Shown: positions 25,762 through 33,673 of the stretch, one piece after another
Layout: the number at the start of each line of letters is the position of its first letter
How positions within the stretch are numbered: position 1 is the stretch's first letter
Source of the DNA: Micromonospora sp. WMMD1155
Lineage (GTDB): Bacteria > Actinomycetota > Actinomycetes > Mycobacteriales > Micromonosporaceae
Length of the DNA stretch: 64,000 nucleotides
Direction of reading: 5' to 3'
Assembly: GCF_029581275.1 (NCBI RefSeq)
Contig: NZ_CP120742.1
Location: 5,084,501 to 5,148,500, forward strand
Program-made: the position numbers and the translations under genes
Notes under the pieces: model-generated
What the model saw: the letters and a program-made list of their open reading frames with translations, nothing else
Databases searched by the model: none
What the model was told of the DNA's origin: nothing

Positions 25762-26430
25762 TCAGGAGCCGCCTGCGGACCGGGGCGCGTACATGATCAG
25801 GGCGACGCCGATCAGGCAGATGCCGGCGCCGATGATGTCCCACCGGTCGGGTCGGAACTTGTCGACGATGACGCCCCAGGCGAGGGAGCCGGCGACGAAC
25901 ACGCCGCCGTAGGCGGCGAGGATGCGCCCGAAGTTCGGGTCGGGTTGGAAGGTGGCGACGAATCCGTACGCGCCGAGGGCGATGACTCCGGCGGCGATCC
26001 ACCACAGGCCGCGGTGCTCGCGCCAGCCCTGCCAGATCAGCCACGCCCCGCCGATCTCGAACAGGGCGGCGACGATGAACAGCAGGATGGAGCGGACGAC
26101 GGTCATCGGTGGACCGTAGCGGGCTGCCGGTGGCCCACGATCACGCCGGTGACCGGTCGAGCAGCCGCAGCCGCTCCCGCCGACGCAGCCGCCGCGGTGA
26201 GTGCGGCGGGTCGCCCACCACCAGGCGCCGCCGGCGAGGGCGGCGAGAGTCACGGCGATGCCGGGCATCCACGAGCCGGCGGCGGCCCAGCCGGCGCCGG
26301 AGACGATCCCGGCGGCGAGCAGCAGCGGGATGGCGCAGCACGCCGCGCAAGCGAGCCCCGCGAGGCCGGTCAGGCCGAAGGGGAGCCCGCGGCGGGTTCG
26401 GGCAGCATTCTGGTCAACGGTCTTCGGCAT
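25762..26430 (-). CDS. MerT-like Cys-rich membrane protein fused to a YnfA (UPF0060) domain
   Basis: 222 residues in one uninterrupted frame. Residues 1-95 form a small two-helix protein with the vicinal pair Cys31-Cys32 in [14 protein letters not shown] and further Cys at 82, 88 and 90 ([11 protein letters not shown]). Residues 109-222 match YnfA/UPF0060 ([44 protein letters not shown]). Known: MerT carries CC in its first helix for Hg(II) uptake; YnfA is a small SMR-like membrane protein of uncertain role. An internal ATG begins the YnfA part (26106) but has no clear SD, so I read a fusion. It overlaps merR by 17 bases. Confidence 0.72.
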   Translation of the reverse strand: MPKTVDQNAARTRRGLPFGLTGLAGLACAACCAIPLLLAAGIVSGAGWAAAGSWMPGIAVTLAALAGGAWWWATRRTHRGGCVGGSGCGCSTGHRRDRGPPAARYGPPMTVVRSILLFIVAALFEIGGAWLIWQGWREHRGLWWIAAGVIALGAYGFVATFQPDPNFGRILAAYGGVFVAGSLAWGVIVDKFRPDRWDIIGAGICLIGVALIMYAPRSAGGS

Positions 26431-26860
26431 CGGGGACTCCTCTGACGGCGATGGTGGCGAAGGGGATGGGGCAGCACGGCTGTCCGGCGCACGCGACGAG
26501 GTCGTCGCAGCCGGCGTCCACCGCGGCGCACAGTGTGCTGGCGATGACCTGCAGGTCGGCGATCTTCGCCTCGACCTCGGCGAGCTTTGCTCGGGCGCGG
26601 TTTTGCAGGCCGGCGTCGGGGTGGCGGCCGTGACGGTGTTGGCCCGCGTCGAGCAGGTCGGCGACCTCGTCGAGGGTGAACCCGAGCCCCTGCGCCGCTT
26701 TGATCACCCTCAGCACGGTGACCGCTTCGGCGGGATAGAGGCGATGTCCGCCCAAGCTGCGGTCCGGTTCGGCGAGCAGTCCGCGGCGCTCGTAGTAGCG
26801 CAGGGTCTGCGGATTCACTCCGGCCGCGGCGGCGACCTGGCTGCTGCGCAGTCCGCTCAT
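26414..26860 (-). CDS. merR: MerR family metal-responsive regulator
   Basis: 148 residues. [27 protein letters not shown] is a canonical MerR start; the C-terminal effector helix carries Cys111, Cys118, Cys124 and the pair Cys129-Cys130 ([23 protein letters not shown]). Known: such Cys sets in MerR proteins bind Hg(II) or other soft metals and activate the cognate promoter. The start overlaps the end of the vicinal-Cys gene by four bases. Regulates the promoter at 27200-27231 (inference). Hg is the best guess because the companions resemble MerT; Cu, Cd or Pb cannot be excluded. Confidence 0.8.
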   Translation of the reverse strand: MSGLRSSQVAAAAGVNPQTLRYYERRGLLAEPDRSLGGHRLYPAEAVTVLRVIKAAQGLGFTLDEVADLLDAGQHRHGRHPDAGLQNRARAKLAEVEAKIADLQVIASTLCAAVDAGCDDLVACAGQPCCPIPFATIAVRGVPDAEDR

Positions 26861-27192
26861 GTCGTCATCCTGGCGGCGGCCCGGTGCGCGAGCGCGTCGA
26901 GGACGTCGACGTGCGCGGCCGGCACCTGCACGTCGAGGCGCAGGGTGCCGGTGTCGTCGCCGGTGATGGTGAAGGTGAAGAACGAGCAGCAGGAGCTTTC
27001 CCGGTCGGTCAGGTCCCGGGCGGTCGCCTCGGTGCTCGGGTCGAGGCGCCACCGCAGGTGGGTGGGGGACAGCCGTTGCTGCTCTCGCAGGGCGGTGGTG
27101 AACAGGTCGTCGAACTCGGCCAGCCGCAGCGGCCGTTGCACGCTCGGCAGGGTGCACGCCTCGGGCACCCATGCCTGGTTATCGCTGCTCAT
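26857..27192 (-). CDS. Small soluble vicinal-Cys protein of mer-type operons
   Basis: 111 residues. Seen: Cys13 in VPEACTLP and the pair Cys68-Cys69 in RESSCCSFFTF, then LDVQVPAAHVDVLDALA. No named family is recognised, though proteins of this look occur next to merR in actinobacteria, as recalled. The CC pair suggests soft-metal binding or shuttling. ATG 27192 was chosen because a -10 at 27200-27205 would put the transcription start at or near it, giving a leaderless message; the ORF continues upstream only because a broken CDF fragment lies in frame. First gene of the operon, overlapping merR. Confidence 0.6.
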   Translation of the reverse strand: MSSDNQAWVPEACTLPSVQRPLRLAEFDDLFTTALREQQRLSPTHLRWRLDPSTEATARDLTDRESSCCSFFTFTITGDDTGTLRLDVQVPAAHVDVLDALAHRAAARMTT

Positions 27193-27199
27193 ACCCATG

Positions 27200-27231
27200 A
27201 CGGTAAGCCTGTACCTAGGTACCGGATGCAA
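27200..27231 (-). promoter_or_regulatory. MerR-type promoter with 20-bp spacer and GTAC dyad
   Basis: On the minus strand TTGCAT (27231-27226) and TACCGT (27205-27200) are separated by 20 bases, and the spacer contains the perfect palindrome GTACCTAGGTAC at 27211-27222. A long spacer with a central dyad is diagnostic of MerR-activated promoters. It drives the vicinal-Cys protein, MerR and the MerT-YnfA fusion. Confidence 0.75.
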
Positions 27232-27244
27232 GGCCAAGCGCGGC

Positions 27245-27543
27245 GATTCAACGGACACGTCCGCGGCGAGGGCGGAGAAGGACAGCGCGATGACGCGCAG
27301 CGCGGCGTGTTCGCGGCGTTCGTGGTCCGGTCCGGAGAACTGCCAGGCCACGGCGGCGGCGGAGGCCACCTCGATGACGGAGTCGAGCCCGAACCCGATC
27401 ACTGCGGTCGAGGACGCCATCGTCCCGGCGCTGATGGCGATGACCGCCTCGATCACGTTGTCGGTGATGGTCGCCGCGACGAACAGAAGTACCCACCGGA
27501 TCAGGATCGAGCGGCGGGCCGGTGACGGGCCAACCGACACCAC
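27245..27543 (-). pseudogene. 5' fragment of a CDF transporter, truncated at the mer promoter
   Basis: About 100 codons matching the N-terminal half of the CDF transporter at 21634-22359 (NVIEAVIAISAG, GFGLDSVIEVASAAAVAWQF, ALSFSALAADVSVES), with roughly a dozen differences by eye in 85 residues. The match stops near 27245 and the MerR-type promoter follows immediately. By chance the reading frame continues through the promoter into the vicinal-Cys gene. It is a broken duplicate; the mer operon seems to have inserted into or recombined with it. Confidence 0.75.
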
Positions 27544-27903
27544 CGGCAGAAGCGTGTCATCTGGTCGTCTTCGCCGCAGCGCCGGCCAGGATGACCGCGC
27601 CGGGGCCGACCTTTCGGCCGTTTGTTATCCGCGCCTGCGTCCCTCGACGCCGGCAGACATGGAGCGGCGACTGGTAGAAACGGCGGCAGTGCCTTAACCG
27701 CTAACCCCAGTCGTCGTGTCACACCAGGTGACCGGCTTATGCAGTTGGCGATACGGGGTTAGCGTGGGGTCGAGGCGGGTCAGTCGCGCGTCGCGCCGAG
27801 GGATCTGGGTGGTCGACATCGTGGATATACTGGCGTTCGAGACTTCAGCCGGCCTACTGGAGACACCGGCCGGGGTCGTCGGCTCGTGCCGGGTCGAGGT
27901 CCG
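27544..27903 (+). other. Spacer with a perfect 10-bp inverted repeat
   Basis: No supported gene. The 10-base arms CGCTAACCCC (27699-27708) and GGGGTTAGCG (27755-27764) are separated by 46 bases and enclose GTGTCACAC-like sequence. Could be an operator pair for the monooxygenase gene or the remains of an element end. Confidence 0.45.
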
Positions 27904-29496
27904 GTGAGCGCCGTCGAGGTTTTGGTGGTCGGGGCGGGGCCAACCGGACTGGCTATGGCCGGGCAGTTGGCCGCCTTGGGTGTGCAGGTCCGGGTGGTGG
28001 ATCGATCTCTCGACCGGGTGCAGGAGTCCCGTGCCCTGGCGATTCAGCCCCGCACTCTGGAGGTCCTCGCCAGTCTCGGGGTGACTGACGAGATGGTGGC
28101 CGTCGGGAACCGCGCGGTGCGGCTGTGTCTGCACGCACGGGGGCGGGCGCGTACCGTGCCGCTGTTTGACTTGGGTCTGTCCGGCACCGCGTATCCGTAT
28201 CTGCTGTTCCTGTCGCAGGCGGAGACCGAGCGCGTCCTGGGTGAGCACCTCGCGGCGGTGGGGCTTGACATCGAACGGGGTGTCGAGCTGGTGGGGCTGG
28301 ACCGTGCCGTCGACGGTGCGGTGGTGACGCTGCGGCACGGAGACGGCCGGGCGGAGCGGGTGGCGGTCCGGTACGTGGTGGGTTGCGACGGCGCGCACAG
28401 CGCTGTGCGGCACCTCGCTGGAATCGGCTTCGAGGGCGCTGCGTATCCGCAGACGTTCGTCCTGGCTGACCTGGAGGCCGACGGCCTCGACACGGGGACG
28501 GCGCACGTCTTCTTGTCCGAGCGGGGAATGCTGTTCTTCTTCCCCCTCGGCCACCCGACCACCTGGCGGCTGCTGGTCATGCGGCCACCCGCCGAGGTGG
28601 CCTCACCAGACGCCCCGGTCACCCTCGACGAGGTGCAGGAACTCGCCGACACGTACACCGACGCGACGGTGCGCCTGCGTGATCCCGTCTGGATGACCAA
28701 CTTCCGGCTGCACCACCGCGCCGCCACCCACTACCGGGCCGGGTCGGTGTTCCTGGCCGGCGACGCCGCGCACATCCACAGCCCCGCCGGCGCGCAGGGC
28801 ATGAACACCGGCATCCAGGACGCCGTCAACCTCGGCTGGAAACTCGCCCAGGCCCTGCGGAACAACGCTGACTCGGCGCTGCTGGATACCTACGAGACGG
28901 AACGGGCGCCCGTCGGCAGGATGGTGCTGCGCTTCAGCGACCGGGCGTTCACCGTCGCGACGTCCACCAACCCGGCCGTCCGGTTCGCTCGGACCCGGAT
29001 CGCCCCCGCCCTCATCCCGGTCATGCTCGCGTCCCGGTTCGTGCGGGCCTCCGCCTTCCGGACGGTGTCGCAGCTGGGCATCACCTACCGGAACAGCCCA
29101 CTGTCGGTGGAAGGGCCGCGCCCATCGCGCACCGGTCCACGATCTGGCGACCGGCTGCCCGATGCCCCGCTGCCCGGCACCGCAGACGCCAGCACGCTGC
29201 ATCGGCTCACCTCCACGCCCGGATGGCACCTGCTGCTGTGCGGGCCTGCCGCTACCTGGCCTGCCGGCGACACCGTCGGCCTGGCCCGGGATCAGCTCAC
29301 CGTGCACCGGTTGACCGAGCCCGACGCCACCGCAGCGGCCGCCACGTCCGATGCTCAGGCGTTGCGACGGTTGGGGTTCGGCCCCGGCGTTCATGGCGTG
29401 ATGCTGGTCCGTCCCGACGGACACATCGGCTACCGGGCTGGTGGCACCGACCTGACGGGGCTGCTCGCCTACCTGGACCGCTGGCTCGGCCCGTAA
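27904..29496 (+). CDS. FAD-dependent class A monooxygenase (aromatic/antibiotic hydroxylase type)
   Basis: 530 residues from GTG 27904. Seen: FAD-binding GxGxxG VVGAGPTGLAMAG, the DG motif VGCDGAHSAVRHL, and the GD motif FLAGDAAHIHSPAGAQGMNTGIQDAVNLGWKLA (described; the core is GDAAHIHSP). The C-terminal thioredoxin-like region ends with PDGHIGYR, typical of the large hydroxylases such as MhpA, PgaE or rifampicin monooxygenase. Substrate unknown. GAGG lies 5 bases before the chosen GTG. No neighbouring genes indicate a pathway. Confidence 0.82.
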   Translation: MSAVEVLVVGAGPTGLAMAGQLAALGVQVRVVDRSLDRVQESRALAIQPRTLEVLASLGVTDEMVAVGNRAVRLCLHARGRARTVPLFDLGLSGTAYPYLLFLSQAETERVLGEHLAAVGLDIERGVELVGLDRAVDGAVVTLRHGDGRAERVAVRYVVGCDGAHSAVRHLAGIGFEGAAYPQTFVLADLEADGLDTGTAHVFLSERGMLFFFPLGHPTTWRLLVMRPPAEVASPDAPVTLDEVQELADTYTDATVRLRDPVWMTNFRLHHRAATHYRAGSVFLAGDAAHIHSPAGAQGMNTGIQDAVNLGWKLAQALRNNADSALLDTYETERAPVGRMVLRFSDRAFTVATSTNPAVRFARTRIAPALIPVMLASRFVRASAFRTVSQLGITYRNSPLSVEGPRPSRTGPRSGDRLPDAPLPGTADASTLHRLTSTPGWHLLLCGPAATWPAGDTVGLARDQLTVHRLTEPDATAAAATSDAQALRRLGFGPGVHGVMLVRPDGHIGYRAGGTDLTGLLAYLDRWLGP

Positions 29497-29652
29497 CCCC
29501 GTCCGCTGCTCTCACCGGCCGCACCGTTCTGCAGCAGCGACAACGTGCCAGCTGCCGTCAAGGTCAGCCGGTCGACGAGCGTCGCGCCTGCCGGCCAGCG
29601 GAACCCCATCCGTCTCCGAGCAAGACTGCCGGAAGCGGCCGCAGCTAGCCGG

Positions 29653-29742
29653 GGCCATCTGAGAGCGGCCGACGTTGTGCACGCACACGAACAGAAGTCG
29701 TAGGAGAGTTTGCCCTACGCCCTTGGGGACAGGTTGTCGCAA
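29653..29742 (-). pseudogene. arsC: N-terminal remnant of an arsenate reductase (LMWP-type)
   Basis: On the minus strand LLFVCVHNVGRSQMA matches the catalytic P-loop start of ArsC (compare [15 protein letters not shown] in the intact gene at 47113-47520). After about 20 residues the similarity is lost and the frame becomes unrelated, with no HCxxR-downstream sequence. It is a truncated gene or a decayed copy and cannot make a functional enzyme. Confidence 0.65.
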
Positions 29743-29769
29743 CGGCGCCTCCGGGTCGACCAGTACTGG

Positions 29770-31620
29770 TCAGCCGGAATCCGTGGTGGTAGACCGTCCG
29801 GGCCCACTGGTACCTCCGCGCTCCCCGTCCGAATCGTTCTCGTCGCGGGGGTGCGGAGTCGATCGGTGATGCGGGGGAGAGTCGTGAGGAATTATGGGAG
29901 GCCGAGGCGCGGTGTCCGGCGGTGGCGACGTCTCCTGCATCAATCTGGCCAATCCGGCTCGGGTCGCCACCATCAGCAGTCTCTCCCCGCGTCGTAAGCG
30001 GCGACCGGGGGGCAGCGAAGACGGCAGGCGAGCGCCGAGTGTGTTGGTCACTTCGAGCAGCCAGGCTTCGCCGGGGCGCCGTAGGTCACCAACGGTCTGT
30101 TTCTCCATAACCGAATACGGCGCCACGACGAGGTCAGCCATCAGCAGGACCCGTCGGTCGATCGGTATCGCCTCAAGGTTGTGGCCGAGCAGGCGCGCCG
30201 CGAAGAACGGCACCGCCAGGTAGCTGACGCTACGCGAAATGGTGAGATCGAAAGCTCGTTGCACTTGTTCGGCGAAATCGCCGTCGAAAAGTCTCAGGAC
30301 CACCCGCAGGTCGGGGTGGACGGACCGGCCGATCAACGCCGTCTCCAGGTTAACGGAGTCGTCGGACGTGATGACCACCAACGCACGGCTGGTGGGCACC
30401 GACGCGGCCAGCAGTGTGTCGCGCTTGCTCGCATCGCCGATGATCAACGGTATGCCCAGTTCCCTGGCGACCTGTACACCACGCGCGTCGGCTGATTTGT
30501 CGATGGCGACGACGTCGACGCCGAGAGCGTGTAGCCCTTCGATCACATAACTGCCGACGCCTCCCAACCCCACCACCACAACGTGTTCCGCTATCCGCTT
30601 TGGCACTGCGCCGTCGAGGACCTCAAGGCGGGCCTTGACGACGGCGTCGACGACGGCGCCGGTCAACAGTGGGATCAGTGCGATACTGACGATCGTCAGG
30701 ACGAGTAGTGTCACCTGTTCCAGCGCGGTGGCACGCGGCTCAGCGTCGGCTCCACCGAAGGCGGCGAGAGTAGCTGCGTAGATCGCCTCCCACCAGGAGC
30801 CGTCCGGATGCTGCAGCGCCAGAATCACGGCCCCGGCGACCAGTAGGCCCACAAAACCCGCCAACACGAACCGCAGCCTTCGCCACACCCGTCCGAGGAT
30901 CGCCCCGACGGGATGGCGATGAGTGAGCCGAGGTCGAGGGGTCAGTGCTGCCGGTTTCCTGGGTACGGCGAAGGCGAGAACCAGGTCGGCTGCGTCTTGT
31001 TCCGCTGGCAGGAGGTCGGCGCCGTCGCGCCCCTCGCTGATCGCCAGACCACACAGGATCTCACGTTCGGATACTTCATCTCGGCGTGCGACGACCAGGG
31101 CGCCGCCGCGCAGCCCTTCGCTGGGCGTAGCCTCGCCCACGGCTGCCGCCACGAACGCCGGCGCCGCCAGCGCTCCATCCGACAGCACCGTGCAGTACGG
31201 CAGTTGGGCGATGCCCTCACTCAGGCTCGTGTTGAACATCCGTACGACAATCCGCAGGCCTGGGTTGATGCCGTGCGCCTGCAGGGCTGCCTCGATGTTC
31301 GCGATATCGTTGCGCCCAACAAGGGCCAGGGCGTCTGCCTCTTCGAGCTTTGCCGACCGGTAGGCGTCGGTGTCCGGCTGTTCTGACTCGATGATGCTGA
31401 CACCGTTCAGCTTGCCGATCCGGCGTCCATAGGTGGATGCCCGGGAAGGCATGATTACCGTGACGGCCAGCTTGTGCCGGTTGATAAGTTCGTCGGCCAA
31501 GCGGTAGGCCAGGGTGTCATCGCCGCAGATGACAAATCGATGTGGCTCGCCGGCACCTACCGGAACTTCGGTAGACGCCGGGGTGACAGCCACGCCGCTG
31601 ATCGTATCGACTGCGGACAA
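29770..31620 (-). CDS. Two-domain TrkA-N/RCK NAD-binding membrane protein with channel-like core
   Basis: 616 residues. First TrkA-N domain about 28-215 (HRFVICGDDTLAYRLA), two membrane helices (251-269 and 302-324) flanking a pore-like loop at about 276-292, then a second TrkA-N domain (VVVVGLGGVGSYV from 347). Known: such proteins act as K+ channels or transport regulators, with TVGYG as the filter. Here the loop reads TLAAFGGAD, so the classic filter is absent. A basic/Ser/Pro-rich tail ends the protein. Actual ion or role unknown. Confidence 0.75.
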   Translation of the reverse strand: MSAVDTISGVAVTPASTEVPVGAGEPHRFVICGDDTLAYRLADELINRHKLAVTVIMPSRASTYGRRIGKLNGVSIIESEQPDTDAYRSAKLEEADALALVGRNDIANIEAALQAHGINPGLRIVVRMFNTSLSEGIAQLPYCTVLSDGALAAPAFVAAAVGEATPSEGLRGGALVVARRDEVSEREILCGLAISEGRDGADLLPAEQDAADLVLAFAVPRKPAALTPRPRLTHRHPVGAILGRVWRRLRFVLAGFVGLLVAGAVILALQHPDGSWWEAIYAATLAAFGGADAEPRATALEQVTLLVLTIVSIALIPLLTGAVVDAVVKARLEVLDGAVPKRIAEHVVVVGLGGVGSYVIEGLHALGVDVVAIDKSADARGVQVARELGIPLIIGDASKRDTLLAASVPTSRALVVITSDDSVNLETALIGRSVHPDLRVVLRLFDGDFAEQVQRAFDLTISRSVSYLAVPFFAARLLGHNLEAIPIDRRVLLMADLVVAPYSVMEKQTVGDLRRPGEAWLLEVTNTLGARLPSSLPPGRRLRRGERLLMVATRAGLARLMQETSPPPDTAPRPPIIPHDSPPHHRSTPHPRDENDSDGERGGTSGPGRSTTTDSG

Positions 31621-32048
31621 GGCCGCGTGGCCGGCGAACCTGTGGTGACCTGTTGTATCGCGGCTACGACCACTTATCGCCGAAACCTGCCGGGATCAGG
31701 CAGGCTTACAACCATCCTCCACACCTACAGGTGCGCTTTGCGAGCACCTACGGGGTCAGCGTCTGCAACAGGCCGCCCGAGGCTGGCGGCGGGACGGGCC
31801 TGCACAACAGCGCCAGCCTGTACATCTGCCCGGATGGCAGACCGCTGTACCCCGGGTCGTGACGCGGCGGTTGGGCCCGCTGTGGGCACCTGTTCGCCGG
31901 TCGTAGAGGCGCAGTAGCAGCTGCCAGCGCTTCTTTCTGTGTGTGACCCTCGACCGCCATCAGGTGCCGCGTATCTCCAGACGCGCACGGTCACCGTGCG
32001 CCGGGTAGGCGAGTCAGCGGGCGTGGCGGCAGTCTTCGACGGTGTCGC
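31621..32048 (+). other. Spacer with a perfect 19-base palindrome
   Basis: No convincing gene; a 69-codon frame at 31653-31862 has no recognisable features. The perfect palindrome GCGCACGGT-C-ACCGTGCGC lies at 31983-32001, about 48 bases after the arsR stop on the minus strand, and may act as its terminator, although the single-base centre leaves the actual stem shorter. Confidence 0.4.
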
Positions 32049-32390
32049 TCAGCGGGTCTTCTTCGTCGCTCGTTTGCGGGGCGGCGTCAGCAGTTCAGCG
32101 ATCGCGGTGATCGCCGAGGGCACCAGCCGGTAGTACGCCCAGACGCCGCGCTTGTCGCGTTCGAGCAGGCCAGCCTCGGTGAGGATCCGAAGGTGATGAC
32201 TCACGGTCGGCTGGGAGAGCCCGAGCGGTGCCGTGAGGTCACTGACGGACGCCTCGCCCTCGGGAGACGACTGGATCAGGCTGAGCAGTCGCAGTCGGGC
32301 CGGGTCGGCGAATGCCTTCAGCACTCCCGCGAGCCGCTCGGCGTCGGCACGTTTGATCGGCTCGCCCGCAAGGGGCGAGATGGCAGGCAT
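32049..32390 (-). CDS. arsR: ArsR-family repressor lacking the usual Cys pair
   Basis: 113 residues from ATG 32390. Core KAFADPARLRLLSLIQ, then EGEASVSDLTAPLGLSQPTVSHHLRIL. In arsenic-responsive ArsR proteins the alpha-3 segment is CVCDL; here both Cys are Ser (SVSDL), so As(III) would not bind in the standard way. Start was chosen because an 8-bp dyad lies immediately upstream (32417-32453); ATG 32417 and 32465 are alternatives. It is divergent from the ArsO-like monooxygenase, which it probably regulates. It may sense another signal. Confidence 0.78.
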   Translation of the reverse strand: MPAISPLAGEPIKRADAERLAGVLKAFADPARLRLLSLIQSSPEGEASVSDLTAPLGLSQPTVSHHLRILTEAGLLERDKRGVWAYYRLVPSAITAIAELLTPPRKRATKKTR

Positions 32391-32416
32391 CGTTTCCGCA
32401 GTTCCCACGTCATGCA

Positions 32417-32453
32417 TCGTTGCAGCAACACCCCCGACGGACCGGTGCAACGA
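32417..32453 (-). promoter_or_regulatory. Inverted repeat between arsR and ArsO-like gene
   Basis: Perfect 8-bp arms TCGTTGCA (32417-32424) and TGCAACGA (32446-32453), 21 bases apart, between the divergent arsR (start 32390) and monooxygenase (start 32549). Position suggests a shared operator. Confidence 0.5.
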
Positions 32454-32548
32454 GGCCTTGATCACGGTGAGCCTCTCAAGAGGGATTCGTCGAAGCCGGT
32501 TCGGGCCGTGTCGGCATGATGATCGGCGGAGCGAGGGAGGTGCCGGGA

Positions 32549-33592
32549 ATGCCCGGATCGTGTGATGTGGTGGTCGTCGGGGGCGGGCAGGCCGGCCTAG
32601 CGGCGGGCTATTACCTGCGCCGTGCCGGCCTGGATTACGTCATCCTTGATGCCCAGTCGCAGCCGGGTGGTGCGTGGCGGCATGGCTGGGACTCGTTGCG
32701 GTTGTTCTCCCCGGCGCCGTACAGCCCGCTGCCGGGGTGGGGTATGCCAAGTCAGGACGGTGAGGAGTTCCCGAGCGCCGGGCACGTCGTGGATTACCTG
32801 CGGGCCTACGAGCAGCGCTACGGCCTCGCGGTGCGTCGGCCGGTCCGGGTGCGTGAGGTGCGGGCGGCGGGTGAGCACTTGGCGGTGCAGACCGACGCCG
32901 GCACCTGGTCGGCCCGGTACGTCATCTCCGCGACGGGGACGTGGCAGTGTCCGTACCTGCCGGACGTCCCTGGCCGGAGGGAGTTCGGTGGGCGGCAGCT
33001 GCATACCGTGGACTACACTTCGCCCGGGGAATTCCGCGGGCAACGGGTCGTCATCGTCGGTGGGGGCAACTCCGGGGCGCAGATCCTGGCCGACGTGTCG
33101 CGGGTCGCCGAGGTCACCTGGGTCACCCGGTGCCCGCCACGGTTCATGCCGGACGACGTCGACGGCCGGGTGCTGTTCGATCTGGCCGCCCGCAAGGCCT
33201 CCGGCGTCGCCGGTGGCGGGGTGAGCGATCTGGGGGACATCGTGATGGTGCCCAGCGTCCGCGACGCCCGCGATCGCGGCGTGCTGCACGCCCGCGCGAT
33301 GATCGCGCGGCTGACCGCGCGCGGCGTGTGGTGGGCGGACGGCACCGAGCAGCCATGTGACGCGGTCATCTGGTGCACTGGGTTCCGGCCGAACCTCAAC
33401 CACCTCGCGCCGCTGCTGCCGCCCCTTGAACAGGATGAAGTGGCTACCGACGGCACGCGGTCGGTAGCCGAACCCCGGCTGTACCTGCTGGGGTACGGCG
33501 ACTGGACCGGGCCCGCGTCCGCCACGTTGGTTGGCGCTGGCCGTACGGCAAAGGCCACGGTCGCCGAAATCGCCGCCCGGCTCCGCCCATAG
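32549..33592 (+). CDS. arsO: ArsO-like NAD(P)H-dependent flavin monooxygenase
   Basis: 347 residues. FAD GxGxxG motif VVVVGGGQAGLAAGYYLR; NADPH GxGxxS/A VVIVGGGNSGAQILADV; ATGTW motif; FMO-like signature CTGFRPNLNHLAPL. Known: ArsO-family flavoproteins occur in arsenic gene islands beside ArsR. SD GGGAGGTG lies 8 bases before ATG 32549. Divergent from the Cys-less ArsR. The reaction is not known with certainty. Confidence 0.75.
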   Translation: MPGSCDVVVVGGGQAGLAAGYYLRRAGLDYVILDAQSQPGGAWRHGWDSLRLFSPAPYSPLPGWGMPSQDGEEFPSAGHVVDYLRAYEQRYGLAVRRPVRVREVRAAGEHLAVQTDAGTWSARYVISATGTWQCPYLPDVPGRREFGGRQLHTVDYTSPGEFRGQRVVIVGGGNSGAQILADVSRVAEVTWVTRCPPRFMPDDVDGRVLFDLAARKASGVAGGGVSDLGDIVMVPSVRDARDRGVLHARAMIARLTARGVWWADGTEQPCDAVIWCTGFRPNLNHLAPLLPPLEQDEVATDGTRSVAEPRLYLLGYGDWTGPASATLVGAGRTAKATVAEIAARLRP

Positions 33593-33673
33593 AGACGGCC
33601 TCGGCTGGCAGGACGCAATCACGTAGGGGAAGGCGGAGTTGCGGTCTTGCCAGGCGCCGCTCGATCGCCGGGA

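Noticed and set aside
26857..27543. True CDF/vicinal-Cys fusion protein
   Set aside because: A MerR promoter and start lie between the two parts, and the CDF part is truncated compared with the intact copy.
31653..31862. 69-codon plus frame (starts LYRGYDHLSPKP-like)
   Set aside because: No recognisable features, no clear SD, in a region of decayed sequence.
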